Source: Geosmithia putterillii
Lineage: Eukaryota; Ascomycota; Sordariomycetes; Hypocreales; Bionectriaceae
DNA length: 64,000 bases
Assembly (NCBI GenBank): GCA_900188575.1
Contig: FYEU01000256.1
Coordinates: 124,001 to 188,000 of the forward strand
Direction: 5' to 3'
Of this stretch, positions 54,787 through 64,000 are shown in pieces (the first letter of the stretch is position 1; each line of letters starts with the position of its first letter). Below the pieces are notes generated by a model. It searched no databases, was not told the origin of the DNA, and was given only the letters and a program-made list of their open reading frames with translations. The translations under genes were made by a program, and so were the position numbers.

Positions 54787-55881
54787 TCACCTCCAGTTGT
54801 CGTCCATCTCCTTGATCCAAGCAGCCACTTGACGCGCCACGCTCACCGTAGATTCTAAACAATCAGTTAGCACCACATCTCTCATTCTCGTTCTCATTCG
54901 CATTCTCGTCCTCGGGGACAACTCACTCTCCCTGGTGCAAAACGCATGCGGCAATTCCCCCGTCTCATCCACCACAATCGTCGCCTTAGCCGCCCTCTTA
55001 GCAACAAGCTCCTCCCTCGTATGATCAGCAACCCAATGATCCTTTTTCGCATAGAACAAAAAGAATTTCCTCGTCTTGCTGCCGTCTTTGCTGTCGCTGT
55101 CGCTGTCGCTCCCAGCCACTTCCCACACCTTATCCTCCCAGACATCCTCCCGGATGGTCTCCATCTCATCCCGCCCAAGATAGATCGTCTCCCGCAGCCC
55201 ATGCGGACTCTTGAGCCACCGCGCTGCCGTCCGCGCCCCCGTCTCCGTAAACCCCATGAAGCGCCGTATGAAGCCCACGAGGGCACCCTCCCCAAGAGGG
55301 GTGAGTGCCGCCCCAACAAGACGGTGCACGTTGTTCACAATGGCCGTGGGTGCCACGCCCAGCACCGCCGTGAGCGTCTTCCCGCTCGGCGAGGCAGCAA
55401 TGTGCGTCAACGTGGGGAATAGGAGGATGCCGTGACGAAGACGCGGTGCTCCCTCTTTAGCCTGTTGTTCTTCGTGGCCGTACCGTGAAAAGATCTCGAC
55501 GGCAATGTACGCTCCAACAGAGTGTCCCGCCAGGATGACAGCGTCGTAGGCCGAGCCGTCGGCCCGCCGCCGCCCCGCCAAGTCGGCGTACACGGCCTCG
55601 ATCTGCTGGTCCACCCCGTGCGGCTCAAATGGTCCGTCCTCGGAGAATCCAAACAGGTCCCGTCCGTACATGTCGTAGGCTGTCGTCGCTCCAGAAGAAG
55701 AAGACGAAGAAGAAGATGATGATGATGACGACTCGCGCACCATGGTGCTCACGCAGTGGAGAAACTCGTCGTAGAAGTCAATCATGCCCGGGTTCCCGCA
55801 CACAAAGTAGACGAGGGCATGGCGCGTCGCCTTGGCCGACGTTGCCTCGTCGGCTGGGACAAAGATGCTGGAGGGGGCCAT
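54787..55881 (-). CDS. Lipid-droplet-associated serine hydrolase (LDAH/DUF2305-like)
   Basis: An alpha/beta-hydrolase of 340 aa, in the family of lipid-droplet hydrolases thought to act on sterol or acyl esters. Exons (minus): 54927-55881 and 54787-54854. Motifs are YFVCGNPGMIDFYDEF (oxyanion loop, 29-32), nucleophile S121 in ILAGHSVGAYIA, the candidate Asp in FYAKKDHWV and the His in GELPHAFC. A pure Ser run (residues about 51-63) is inserted between the first strand and the catalytic elbow; it is encoded by TCN/AGC repeats at about 55691-55732 and is probably a length-variable linker. The ATG at 55881 follows a TG microsatellite leader. The frame extends further upstream but with low-complexity translation. 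Confidence 0.92.
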   Translation of the reverse strand: MAPSSIFVPADEATSAKATRHALVYFVCGNPGMIDFYDEFLHCVSTMVRESSSSSSSSSSSSSGATTAYDMYGRDLFGFSEDGPFEPHGVDQQIEAVYADLAGRRRADGSAYDAVILAGHSVGAYIAVEIFSRYGHEEQQAKEGAPRLRHGILLFPTLTHIAASPSGKTLTAVLGVAPTAIVNNVHRLVGAALTPLGEGALVGFIRRFMGFTETGARTAARWLKSPHGLRETIYLGRDEMETIREDVWEDKVWEVAGSDSDSDSKDGSKTRKFFLFYAKKDHWVADHTREELVAKRAAKATIVVDETGELPHAFCTRESELSPRTRMRMRTRMRDVVLTDCLESTVSVARQVAAWIKEMDDNWR

Positions 55882-56219
55882 GGTTGATGAAGTGGCCTTG
55901 TGTGTGTGTGTGTGTGTGTGTGATGAATTGGCCTTCCTTGTGTGATGAAGGTACAGAGTAGAGTACGAGCAGTGGATTCCATTGTCGTGATGCTCGGGCC
56001 CAGCCGGCTGCGGCTTGTGGGGCGTCACAGCCTCACAGGTACGGAGTACACAGACACAGGTGTAAATTTAGCGTGGTCAGTGCCATTTGACATGATTGCC
56101 ATTGTGTACAATTGATGAAGCGCAGACTCATATGAAACCGATGATCGTGGTGAAGAGTATATAGATTACGGCTATGGAAAAAGAAAAACAACAAGAAACG
56201 GAAAGAAAAAAATATAGTC
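55882..56219. other. Short intergenic gap between two co-directional genes
   Basis: Contains a (TG)n run at 55899-55921 and GTACGGAGTAC at 56039-56049. No gene. The vacuolar protease upstream ends at 56220. Confidence 0.5.
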
Positions 56220-59200
56220 CTATATCTTGAACCGCTTCTGCACCTCCACAAGTCCAACCTGCCTCTTGGTAACAGTCGCCCAAGGCGGCATATACTGCTT
56301 GAGCTCATGCAGCGCCGGTATCGTCTCCACGTCATTGGCATCGCTCCATTTGCAAGCGACGGTGATCTCAAACGCATCAACCGCAGTCTCAACCTCTGCC
56401 TCGGCCTTTGCAGGATCAGACCAGGCCCGCAACTGCTCCATCGTCTCATCCTCGTCGTCCAGCTGTCGCGAGACAGCAGAAGAAGAAGAAGAAGCAGACG
56501 GATTCAAAGCGAGCGTAACATTCCATGGACCATCCCACGACCTCCTCCACAGATCAATATCCGTAAACCCATTCTTTGAAGCATCTCCGAACCTCTCATC
56601 TCTCGGCGCTCCACCCTCCACGTAAAAGTTGTACACCGGTTGCGAAAAGGTCACAACGCAAGCCCTCGTCTGCAGAGCATCAAGCGAGAACACAACGGCA
56701 TCTCCATCGTCTGACCTGGCACCACCAAGTGTGATCAGCTCGTCCAGCTTCTTCCCCGGAACAAGGGCGGGCTCCAGTGCCGAAGCATCATAGTCGCACA
56801 TGGAGATCCTGGCCCTGATTCCCGTCTCGGCCTGGCACTTGATGTCCTGGCCGGCGGCCGAGGGCAGGGAACCGATGATGGGACGGACAAACGACTCGAC
56901 ACCCGATAGACGGACCACGTCCGTTCCCGCGTCGACATCGATGATCTGCTGGAAGAAGAACTTGAACCGGCTCTCCATCGAGAAGGGGAACACGACGAGG
57001 TTGTACACGAGGGTGCTAGCGAAGATGACGAGTAGGAACAGCGGGATGTGGTGCGTCACTCGGTGCAAAAAGGGTGTCAGCGGCAGCAGGAGCACGATGG
57101 ACATGACGGCAATGTTCTGCAGCGGCACCTGGAGGTTGCCACCGTCCGTGCCCGTCATCTGCAGGGCTGACATGCCCACCAGGCCCAGGTTACCAATCAG
57201 GATGATGGGGATGGGTGCTACCAGGAGGAACTGGATGATCCAGGTCCATTGCGGCAGGTGAGCCGACCACAGCTGCTCGCGCTCATAAGGCTCGGCCGGG
57301 TGTGTGCCGGTCGTCGTTGTCGGTGTAGACGGATCCGTGGCCACCGAGTGTCTGTACGTGCTGGCAAACGTGGTTGCTGCGGAAGCCTTGTTGTGGTGTC
57401 CGGTGCGGTAAGAGGTGCGCTCCCCGATTCTCAGTGGCGTCGTCTCCGTGGGCGCTCCCTGGGCTTCATCCTCGTCGTCGCTCTCGCCTCCATCGTCTTC
57501 CGTGGTGGTCTCCTGTCCATGATACTCGTCCTCCTCTGGGTCGAGCGTCGGCTCATGCTCCGCATCGTCGCTCAGGAACTGTTTCGCATAGTCCTGCTTT
57601 TTCGGCAGGGCAGACAGCTCGAGCAGCGAAATGACAAGCGAGACAAACACGGCCGTCTGCAGGAATGCAAAGGGGTACAGAGAGCCAATCTTCCAGCGGT
57701 CCTCGGCGACAGACGCCAGAACCTGCAGGGCCCAGCCAAGGATGAAGAGCCACAAAAGGGCAAACGTGCGGTAGAGGGCGCTGGGACGCGTGAAGCTGGC
57801 GCCCCGCACAATGAGCCAGAAGGAAAAGTAGAAGAGCGACAGCGTCATGGCCCAGACGGGGTACGGGTTGCCGTAGATGATGAAGGGGTTGATCTTGGCG
57901 AGGAGAAGCGCCGAAGCGACGGTCAGGCCCGCGGCAAAGACAAATGCCAGCGGGAAGCGGAAGAAGCCCTTCCAGCCGCCGAGGCTGATGCTATCAGAAT
58001 CACCAGAGGTCTCAGACTGGCTCTTGATCTTGATTTCTCTCGAGAAGAGGTAGTACTTGTCGGCGTGGTTCAACAGGTAGGATATCAGGACGAGGATCAA
58101 CGGCGTGGACACGAGAAGCGTCAAAGACCAGGCAAAGAGGCCCCTGAGCGGCAGAGTGCCCCAGATGGCGCCGTACAAGTCGAACCAGACACCGTTGGTA
58201 GGTTTTCCGTTCTGGACCTTGCCATCGTCGCCGTCAGCGCGGCGGCCGACAAAGCGCTCTCCCGTCGTCTTGGACAGCTCCTTGGTAGAGGCCAGGGCCG
58301 CAGACAGCATGTGCCAGACGCTGTCAACCGAGGTGTAGCGCGTATCATCCTGGTCCGTGTGGTAGCGGGCGCGCGGGGAGTAAAAGGCAATATCTAGGCC
58401 ACGCTGTCCAAGGATTTCCGTGAAGACGGAGTAGTCCGTCCCGCTGCTGATGACACCAGCCTTGAAGGCATCGGCAGCCATCACGCTACCAAAGGGGTAC
58501 GGGCTGCGCGAGTAGGCGCTGGCCACTTCGAGATCGGTTGCACGGAAGAGCGTAGCCCGGCCGCCGGCACCGGCACCCTCGAGATTGACAAAGGTGTGAG
58601 GGAAGCGCGAGACGGGGGACTGGGCGAATGCGTTGGCACCCAGAAGCCCGTCCTCCTCTGCATTGTTGAAGAGCAGCACGATTCCATTCTTGGGCTGGTT
58701 CCCACTCTGGGTGAAGTAGTTGAGGAGCTGCAGGATACTGACGCAGCCCACGCCATCATCTGTCGCACCGAAGCCTGTAGACACCCTGTGTTGAGATTTC
58801 CAGTTAGTATGACATACATAAATACCGCCGGGATTGCCAACTTTGTAGTTGAGCTAAAAAGACATAAAGACCGGACATACGAGTCAAAGTGGCAATTCAC
58901 CAGCACACCGGCAGCGCCGTGGACAGCCTGACTGCCGAGGCTATTCCACCAGTCGCCCTCGGGATCGTCGGTGCCCCGGATATAGACGTAAAAGTTGTTG
59001 CCCTCAAAGTAGGTGCCAGCCGAGGGAGTCCATCGTGACGACTCTGGCTGGATGCGCGTAAAGTTGGACACCTGGTCATCAAACAAGGTGACCTGGCTGC
59101 TGCTGCTGCTCGAAGCACCACTGCGACATGCTCGTTAGTACATGTACCACCTCTACCAACATGCAGAGGTCGTATGTGACAGAGGCAACTTACGACCCAT

Positions 59201-59492
59201 CAATGTCAAACGCAGCATTGTTCCTCTGCAGAATCGCTTTCACGCGCTCAATCAGGAACGCGCGCACGCCGTCGTTGGCCCGGCTATTGTACGGATGGTA
59301 CTGGGCCGTGACGGACTGCAGATCGAGCCATGCCTCTGTGAGATTGACGCCCTGCGGCAGTGCCGCCTCGCCGGGCGCATCCGGGACGGTCTCGTGGACG
59401 ACGACGAGCGACGTGATAAGGGCCAGGTAGACGGCCGTGGTCCACAGCGTCACCTGGACGGGGCCAAAGGCGAACGGGTTGCTGAGCTTCAT
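56220..59492 (-). CDS. PFF1: Vacuolar membrane zinc protease (M28 family, Pff1-like)
   Basis: A multi-pass vacuolar membrane metallopeptidase of 1034 aa. Exons (minus): 59194-59492, 58881-59120 and 56220-58785. An N-terminal membrane helix (VTLWTTAVYLALITSLVVV) is followed by the M28 peptidase domain. Its zinc residues lie in NCHFDSVSTGFGATDDGVG, whose HFDS and DD straddle the exon 2/3 join, and in LFNNAEEDGLLGA and SSGTDYSVF. About eight further membrane helices follow, split by an acidic loop (DDAEHEPTLDPEEDEY and on), then a luminal C-terminal domain ending VEVQKRFKI. Length and layout match fungal Pff1. The role in vacuolar proteolysis is family knowledge. Confidence 0.95.
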
Positions 59493-60598
59493 TCTTCTTG
59501 GGCGTGCCCCGCGAAACCCCGGGAAACCACCAGAGCAGCACTCCACTTAGGACATTCGGGGATCTAGAAATGCTGGGCACTCGGGCGAATTAGTATGAGA
59601 TGCAAGCGAGTTCGGCTTCAGAACGACGTTGCGTTGAATGGTACGAAGTTCAGGGAGATGAAAGTGATGAGTGAATATTCCCCCAATGGAGGAATGTGAG
59701 TGGAAGATGCAGGTTGGCAGTTGGCAGTTGGCAGTTGGCAGTTGGCTGGGAAGCGGGAGACAGCTCGCGGGCGGGGGATGAGGTCACGCGCTAGGAATCG
59801 CGGGTGACACCATTTAGGTGCTGCTGCTTGCTCGGCCCTCTTGGACGAACCTTCAACACAACATCAACCCGATATGAATACTCTCTGCAATTCTTTGAAA
59901 TAAAACAGACAAGTTTCAATTATTATCGTAATCTTGATGGATGCCTACCATCAACACGTTCCTATACTACTAGTACATACTACACCTCGTAGTACAGGTA
60001 AGACCGCTCTGCATTACGTAGATGCCCTCTCCGCCAGAGCACAGCACAACGTCATCAGAAGATCCTCACCCAAACAACCGAGTACTACAGAGTATTAATG
60101 TCTTCACCATTAAAAGATGGTCCAATTCACACCTATACACATATACAGGCTTATACATGTATACAAGCTTTCAAAATGCCTAGATCAGAAAGCATCACCA
60201 TACACTACAGAGTACTCCGTACACGCTATGCAATTTGATTCATTTCTTGTACATATTACACTCCATCAGTACACTCTGCTGTCTGCTGCGTATTCTATAA
60301 ACCGGCACGTAGAGATACCAATGAGCACTAGGTTGAGGTTCAAAACGCGATAGGAAAAATCAACAAGATCTGCACCAAGATCACTCGAGCTGCAACTGCT
60401 ACGCCATGTTAGACATTTCTCGTCCAAGAGAACGACTGGAACCACCATCAAAGCTGACGTTGGTGTTCTCCTCGACCAGGTCTTCTTTTCTCTTCTTTTC
60501 TTTTCTTTTTTTTTCAAAAACAAATTGTGTGAGTATGTTAGAATAACAAAACGGACGTTCCGGGGGGAAACTTCATGCTGGCCGGGTCGGGGGTCAGC
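59493..60598. other. Intergenic region, no gene seen
   Basis: About 1.1 kb. It contains the heptamer repeat at 59714-59746, GTACTCCGTAC at 60212-60222 and a T-rich tract at 60484-60515. No coding model. Confidence 0.5.
59714..59746. repeat. 7-bp tandem repeat (TTGGCAG)
   Basis: TTGGCAG is repeated nearly five times in the promoter region of the vacuolar protease gene. Confidence 0.9.
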
Positions 60599-62952
60599 CT
60601 AGTTTCCCGGCGGCGGCGGAGGAGGCGGTTGATCGCTAGGCGGAGGCGGGGGAGGCAGATCCCCAGGAGGGGGAGGGGGCGCGTCGCCCGATGGCGGGGG
60701 CGGCGGGGGCGGCACAGCGCCTCCCGAGTACTGCTGGATGAGCGCGTTGATGCCGTTCTGGTCCAGCCCGGGCGGTGCCGCCAGTCCAGCACCAGCACCA
60801 GGCTGGCCCAGACCGGGAGGAGCACCCATCCCGGGAGCAGACGAGCCGTAGCCGCCGTAGCCTCCGGGCGGGTAGCTGGGGTATCCGGCGGCAGTGCCGG
60901 GAGCCTGCTGCTGCCACGGGGGCGCCGCTCCCGTCGGAGCACCGTAGCCCTGCGGCTGCTGCTGCTGCTGCTGGTTGTAGTAGTTACTGTAGCTGTCATG
61001 TTGCTGCTGCTGCTGCTGCGGCTGCTCCCTGTGGTGACCGCCGTGGCCGCCGCCGCCACCGCCACCGTACCGGTCGTTATCGTGGCTGCGGTCACGGTTG
61101 CGGTCACGCGCCCACGGGGCTGCAGAGCCGCCACCTCCCTCGCTTCCTCCTCGGCCTCCGTCGTGCTGCGGTTCAGTGTTGCGCGACCGCCACGGCGCCG
61201 GTCCTCCGGTAGGACCACGCTGCCACGGCCTGGCGTTCTCGCCGCCGGCAGGGCCAGCGCCGCCACCGTTGTTGAAAGAGTCGGGTGCCGCTTCGATCTG
61301 GGCGGGTGCTCCGCCACCGAGTTCCTGCATGAGTTGCTGCGCGGGGTGTTAGTACCGTGCAATATGTGGACGGGGAAGCTGAGGTCAAAGGGGTCAAGGG
61401 GTTGACATACCTCCATCTCGCGGTCAACGGCATCGCCACCGCCGACCCTACCGGCAGGGCCGCCAGGACCACGGCCATCGTTGCGCCAGCTGGCGCCCTT
61501 CTGCCTGTCAGGACAGTCGCGAGCCATGTGGCCCGCGTTACCGCAGACGCGACAGATGATGCTGGCCGTGAAGTTCTGGCGCTCGGGACAGTCGTACTTG
61601 CGGTGGCCAATCTTGCCGCAGTTCTGGCAAGCCTGGTTCTCGTCGTCTCGGAGAGTACCGTTGAGGGCAGCCAGCTCACGAAGCTGGTTACGCTTGAGCT
61701 CGTTCTGACCCTCGGGGATAGAGGCGGCCTATTGCGACATGGTCAGTATGTCTGGGGGGGAGCAGGTAATGTACCTTGCTGCTTGCTGCGGAAGTGTTGC
61801 GGAATGACTTACAGTCTCAATGACGTTGTGAATCAGCTGCTTAGCCTTGTTAATCTTGTCCTCGCTCTCGGCCATGATAAGACAGTGCAGGTCCTCCTCC
61901 TGGTTGCTGGAGTGAGCAGCGTCAGAGCGACCTTTGCCTTCCTTGACAGAGCCCTTGCCACGGATGGCAATCTTGGCACCAGAGTCATTCTCCATCTTCT
62001 TGAGCGTGTTTCCACGGGGTCCGATAAGTAAGCCAACTTTAATGGGGGAAGAAAAAAAGCTACGTGTTAGTATAAACGCCATGCCAGGGAGGGTAGGGGA
62101 GGAGGTATAGTATAGTATAGATTAGAAGAGCATGTCGCCCGCGATCCGAGGACAGAATCAGCCTCCTCAAAACATGGGCTGTAATGGGGCCTGATCAAAC
62201 TCCTGGACCTGCTGGGTACAACGGGGTGGGAAACGAAAACGAAAATGGCAAGGAGTTGGTTAGGGTCAGGGTTAGTTATCATACTGAAGTTAATCTCCGG
62301 GTAGTCATTAACAGGCACGTAGACTTTCTCCTGGGTCTTGGTCGGCCTGCGGTAGTCCTGGGGCGGGTGGTAGTTGGGAATCGTCTTCATGGCCTTCTCG
62401 ATGAGCTTGTGGCGCTCGTCCTCGAGGCGCTTCCTGTATCGGTACTCGCGCGTGTTGACACGCCGGCCGTGGTTGTCGTACTGGGGAGCCGGAGAAGGGG
62501 ACCTGAAAAGAACCATACATGTCAGCATTTGAGAATTGAAGGGTGGGAGGTGGGAGGCATCAATGAATGAGCACGTACCTGTCACCGTCTGCCGGGACGA
62601 CGTCGTCGATGCGCAGCTTCTGGCTAATCTCCTCGATGCGAAGATGCAGAGTGTACGCCTCGAGCTGCTCGCTGGTCATGGATGCCGTGATGGCCGTCGG
62701 CAGGCCCATCAGACCAGCAGCCTTGTTCTCGGTCGCGTCGCCCCAGCGGTTGCGCTTCTTGCGACGACGGGGGCCGTCGGCATCGGTTCGTGGTTCGGGG
62801 TCGCGACCGCGCTTGAGCTCCCTCTCGGGCTCCCTCTCGGGCTCCCTTTCGGGCGTCGCATCTTCATCATCCCCTAGGCCATCGCCGGCAAAGCGGCGCT
62901 TGCCGAGGGGGATGTTGTTGGACCCGGTGATACCCTGGCTTCTCCAAGACAT
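60599..62952 (-). CDS. MSL5: Branchpoint-bridging protein / splicing factor 1
   Basis: The nuclear protein that binds the intron branch site (UACUAAC-type) and bridges U2AF and U1 during early spliceosome assembly; 623 aa. Exons (minus): 62579-62952, 62285-62502, 61813-62036, 61411-61728 and 60599-61336. Parts in order: a U2AF-ligand motif RRKKRNRWG, the SF1 helix-hairpin region, the conserved RSPSPAPQYD phospho-motif, the KH/Qua2 domain (NFIGLLIGPRGNTLKKME), and two zinc knuckles (CQNCGKIGHRKYDC and CRVCGNAGHMARDC). Last is a Gly/Gln/Pro-rich tail ending in poly-Pro stretches. The exon 2/3 join restores the universally conserved FIGLLIGPRG. The poly-Q run near 60960-61020 may vary in length. 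This is a housekeeping gene. Confidence 0.97.
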
Positions 62953-63361
62953 TTTTGCTTAGAGTCGTTGTTGTTGACGTTTGTTGCAGCAACAAAGAAA
63001 GATTTACACACTTGGGAGGCGAAGCGTAATGATGTAGAATTGCGCTAAGCAGGGTCACGGGCCGTTGTTGATCCGTCTCACGTGATACCCTTTGGGTGTT
63101 CTTTGTTCTTTGTCAATCACCGGTCTAGGGTTCGTTTTCTTCAGATGAATTCACTCCTATCCTTTCAAAATTACGTTGGGTGAATATTACAGAAGTCATT
63201 TCCATCAGTAACCAACATTAAAACTGTTTGGATGTGGTTCTGGGCTCAAGATTTGATGCATAATTGGATTCGAGGTTGGATAGCAGCATGCATTGTGCCA
63301 CCCGCTTGGAGTTTATTGGAGGACAGTACTCCGTAACCATGAATCCACCGAAACCTTCAAA
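62953..63361. other. Intergenic region, no gene seen
   Basis: About 0.4 kb between the branchpoint-bridging protein start and the permease stop. It contains GTACTCCGTA at 63326-63335. No gene. Confidence 0.5.
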
Positions 63362-64000
63362 TTACAACCGATATCTAAAGCCGACCGTATTCCAATCAGT
63401 AACATCCTCGTAGTCCTCAGGACGCAGCTGCGCCCGACTAACAACATCGCCCACATCCCTAGAATCAACGCCACCAAGCTTCCCGTCGGCAACCACGCCC
63501 GCAGCGCCCGCACTACCATCGATGCCCTCAGCCCTAGAGCGCCGCGCATTAGTCCACTGGAGGTAGACGCGCAGACACAAGGCCAGCAGGATGGCGAGTG
63601 CGTAGCAGATCATGATTGTCTGGAAGGCAGTCTCGTAGGTGGGCGCCTCGTGGTCGAGGAAGAACTGGGGGCCCGCGATGTTGCCCGTGCAGTAGGCGAT
63701 GAAGAGCATGGCCGTGATGGTCATCTTCTTGGTGACGCCGCGGTAGTTGGACTGGACGAGGGCCATGTTGAGGGGCATGGCGGCGGGGCCCGTAGAGAGG
63801 AGGAAGTAGGCGAACAGCTGGACGCCGTGGGGCACGCGGTCGCGGCAGTAGATGATGGCGGCGCCGACGACGCAGGGGATGACGACGGCGATGAGGAGGA
63901 TGATGTTGAGGGTGCGGTAGCGCCCCGCGAGGTATCCCGTGCCCGCGATGACGGACGCCGTGATGACCGAGTAGGGGATGTTGATGAGGGTGGACTGCAG
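63362..64000 (-). CDS. MFS permease, Dal5-like family, 3' part (runs off right edge)
   Basis: The C-terminal portion of a third anion:cation symporter-type permease, entering from beyond the right edge and ending at the stop at 63362-63364. The frame is open to the window end, about 212 codons. Visible family features are the late helices (TLINIPYSVITASVIAGTGYL, split over the edge), MALVQSNYRGVTKKMTITAMLFI, YCTGNIAGPQFF and the cytosolic tail EDVTDWNTVGFRYRL. The NIAGPQFF motif in TM11 is typical of this family. The N-terminal half and start are outside the window. Substrate unknown. Confidence 0.92.
   Translation of the reverse strand: MQSTLINIPYSVITASVIAGTGYLAGRYRTLNIILLIAVVIPCVVGAAIIYCRDRVPHGVQLFAYFLLSTGPAAMPLNMALVQSNYRGVTKKMTITAMLFIAYCTGNIAGPQFFLDHEAPTYETAFQTIMICYALAILLALCLRVYLQWTNARRSRAEGIDGSAGAAGVVADGKLGGVDSRDVGDVVSRAQLRPEDYEDVTDWNTVGFRYRL

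Noticed and set aside
57249..58397. 382-codon plus-strand frame opposite the vacuolar protease
   Set aside because: Shadow of a GC-rich coding exon. Composition is Arg/Glu-rich and no motif is seen.
61451..61464. CCGGCAGGGCCGCC inside the branchpoint-bridging protein, resembling the element core
   Set aside because: It encodes part of the Gly/Pro-rich linker in frame and lacks both the other half of the element and the full arms, so it is most likely coincidence.
1..64000. tRNA or rRNA genes, CRISPR arrays, and complete transposons
   Set aside because: No tRNA B-box context with a foldable cloverleaf, no rRNA, no CRISPR-type array and no transposase or reverse-transcriptase motif was found by eye. 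A tRNAscan or Infernal run would be decisive.

Overview
The window reads as nuclear chromosomal DNA of a filamentous ascomycete, most likely a Sordariomycete. The basis is short spliceosomal introns with GTRNGT donors and CTAAC-type branch sites, three Zn2Cys6 regulators with typical fungal middle regions and a fourth, partial one, a proteinase K-type secreted subtilisin, a CFEM protein, Dal5-type MFS permeases, a branchpoint-bridging protein and a Pff1-type vacuolar protease. I assembled multi-exon models by hand; in every model the exon phases close and the joined protein carries its family motifs. Product names rest on motif recognition only, as no search could be run.

Layout. 1-886: 5' part of a Zn2Cys6 regulator leaving the left edge. 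887-4042: no gene. 4043-5679: secreted subtilisin. 5968-19562: a possible catabolic neighbourhood with a Dal5-type permease, a fumarylacetoacetase-family hydrolase, two divergent Zn2Cys6 regulators, a dihydrodipicolinate-synthase-family aldolase and a sugar-porter-type MFS protein. 20309-21039: His-rich protein. 22684-24538: GPI-anchored 5'-nucleotidase. 24721-25272: small one-helix membrane protein. 25534-27475: a second Dal5-type permease with four introns, three of which carry the same GC-rich 42-bp element. 27476-30929: no gene. 30930-32350: PlsC-type lysophospholipid acyltransferase, divergent from a mitochondrial-type NAD kinase (33704-35179). 35867-36970: kinase-like protein. 39329-41427: phospholipase B. 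41854-43045: Gfo/Idh/MocA oxidoreductase. 43046-47948: gene-poor. 47949-48682: CFEM protein. 48734-50506: FAD monooxygenase with one more 42-bp element in an intron. 51179-53715: Zn2Cys6 regulator. 54787-55881: lipid-droplet-type serine hydrolase. 56220-59492: vacuolar M28 protease. 60599-62952: branchpoint-bridging protein. 63362-64000: 3' part of a third Dal5-type permease running off the right edge.

How genes may work together (inference). The hydrolase, aldolase, regulators and two transporters at 6-19.6 kb look like a unit for taking up and cleaving a 2-keto acid or lactone-derived carbon source. The FAD monooxygenase and its same-strand regulator may be a second small inducible unit. 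Subtilisin, 5'-nucleotidase, phospholipase B and CFEM protein are all secreted or surface proteins.

The most unusual signal is a dispersed 42-bp element: a mirror-symmetric GCGAGCGAAGCGAG half followed by a strong GC hairpin. Six copies are seen. Four lie inside introns, all in the same orientation relative to transcription, and three of these are in one gene. It looks like a very small mobile or introner-like sequence, and I do not recognise it as a named family.
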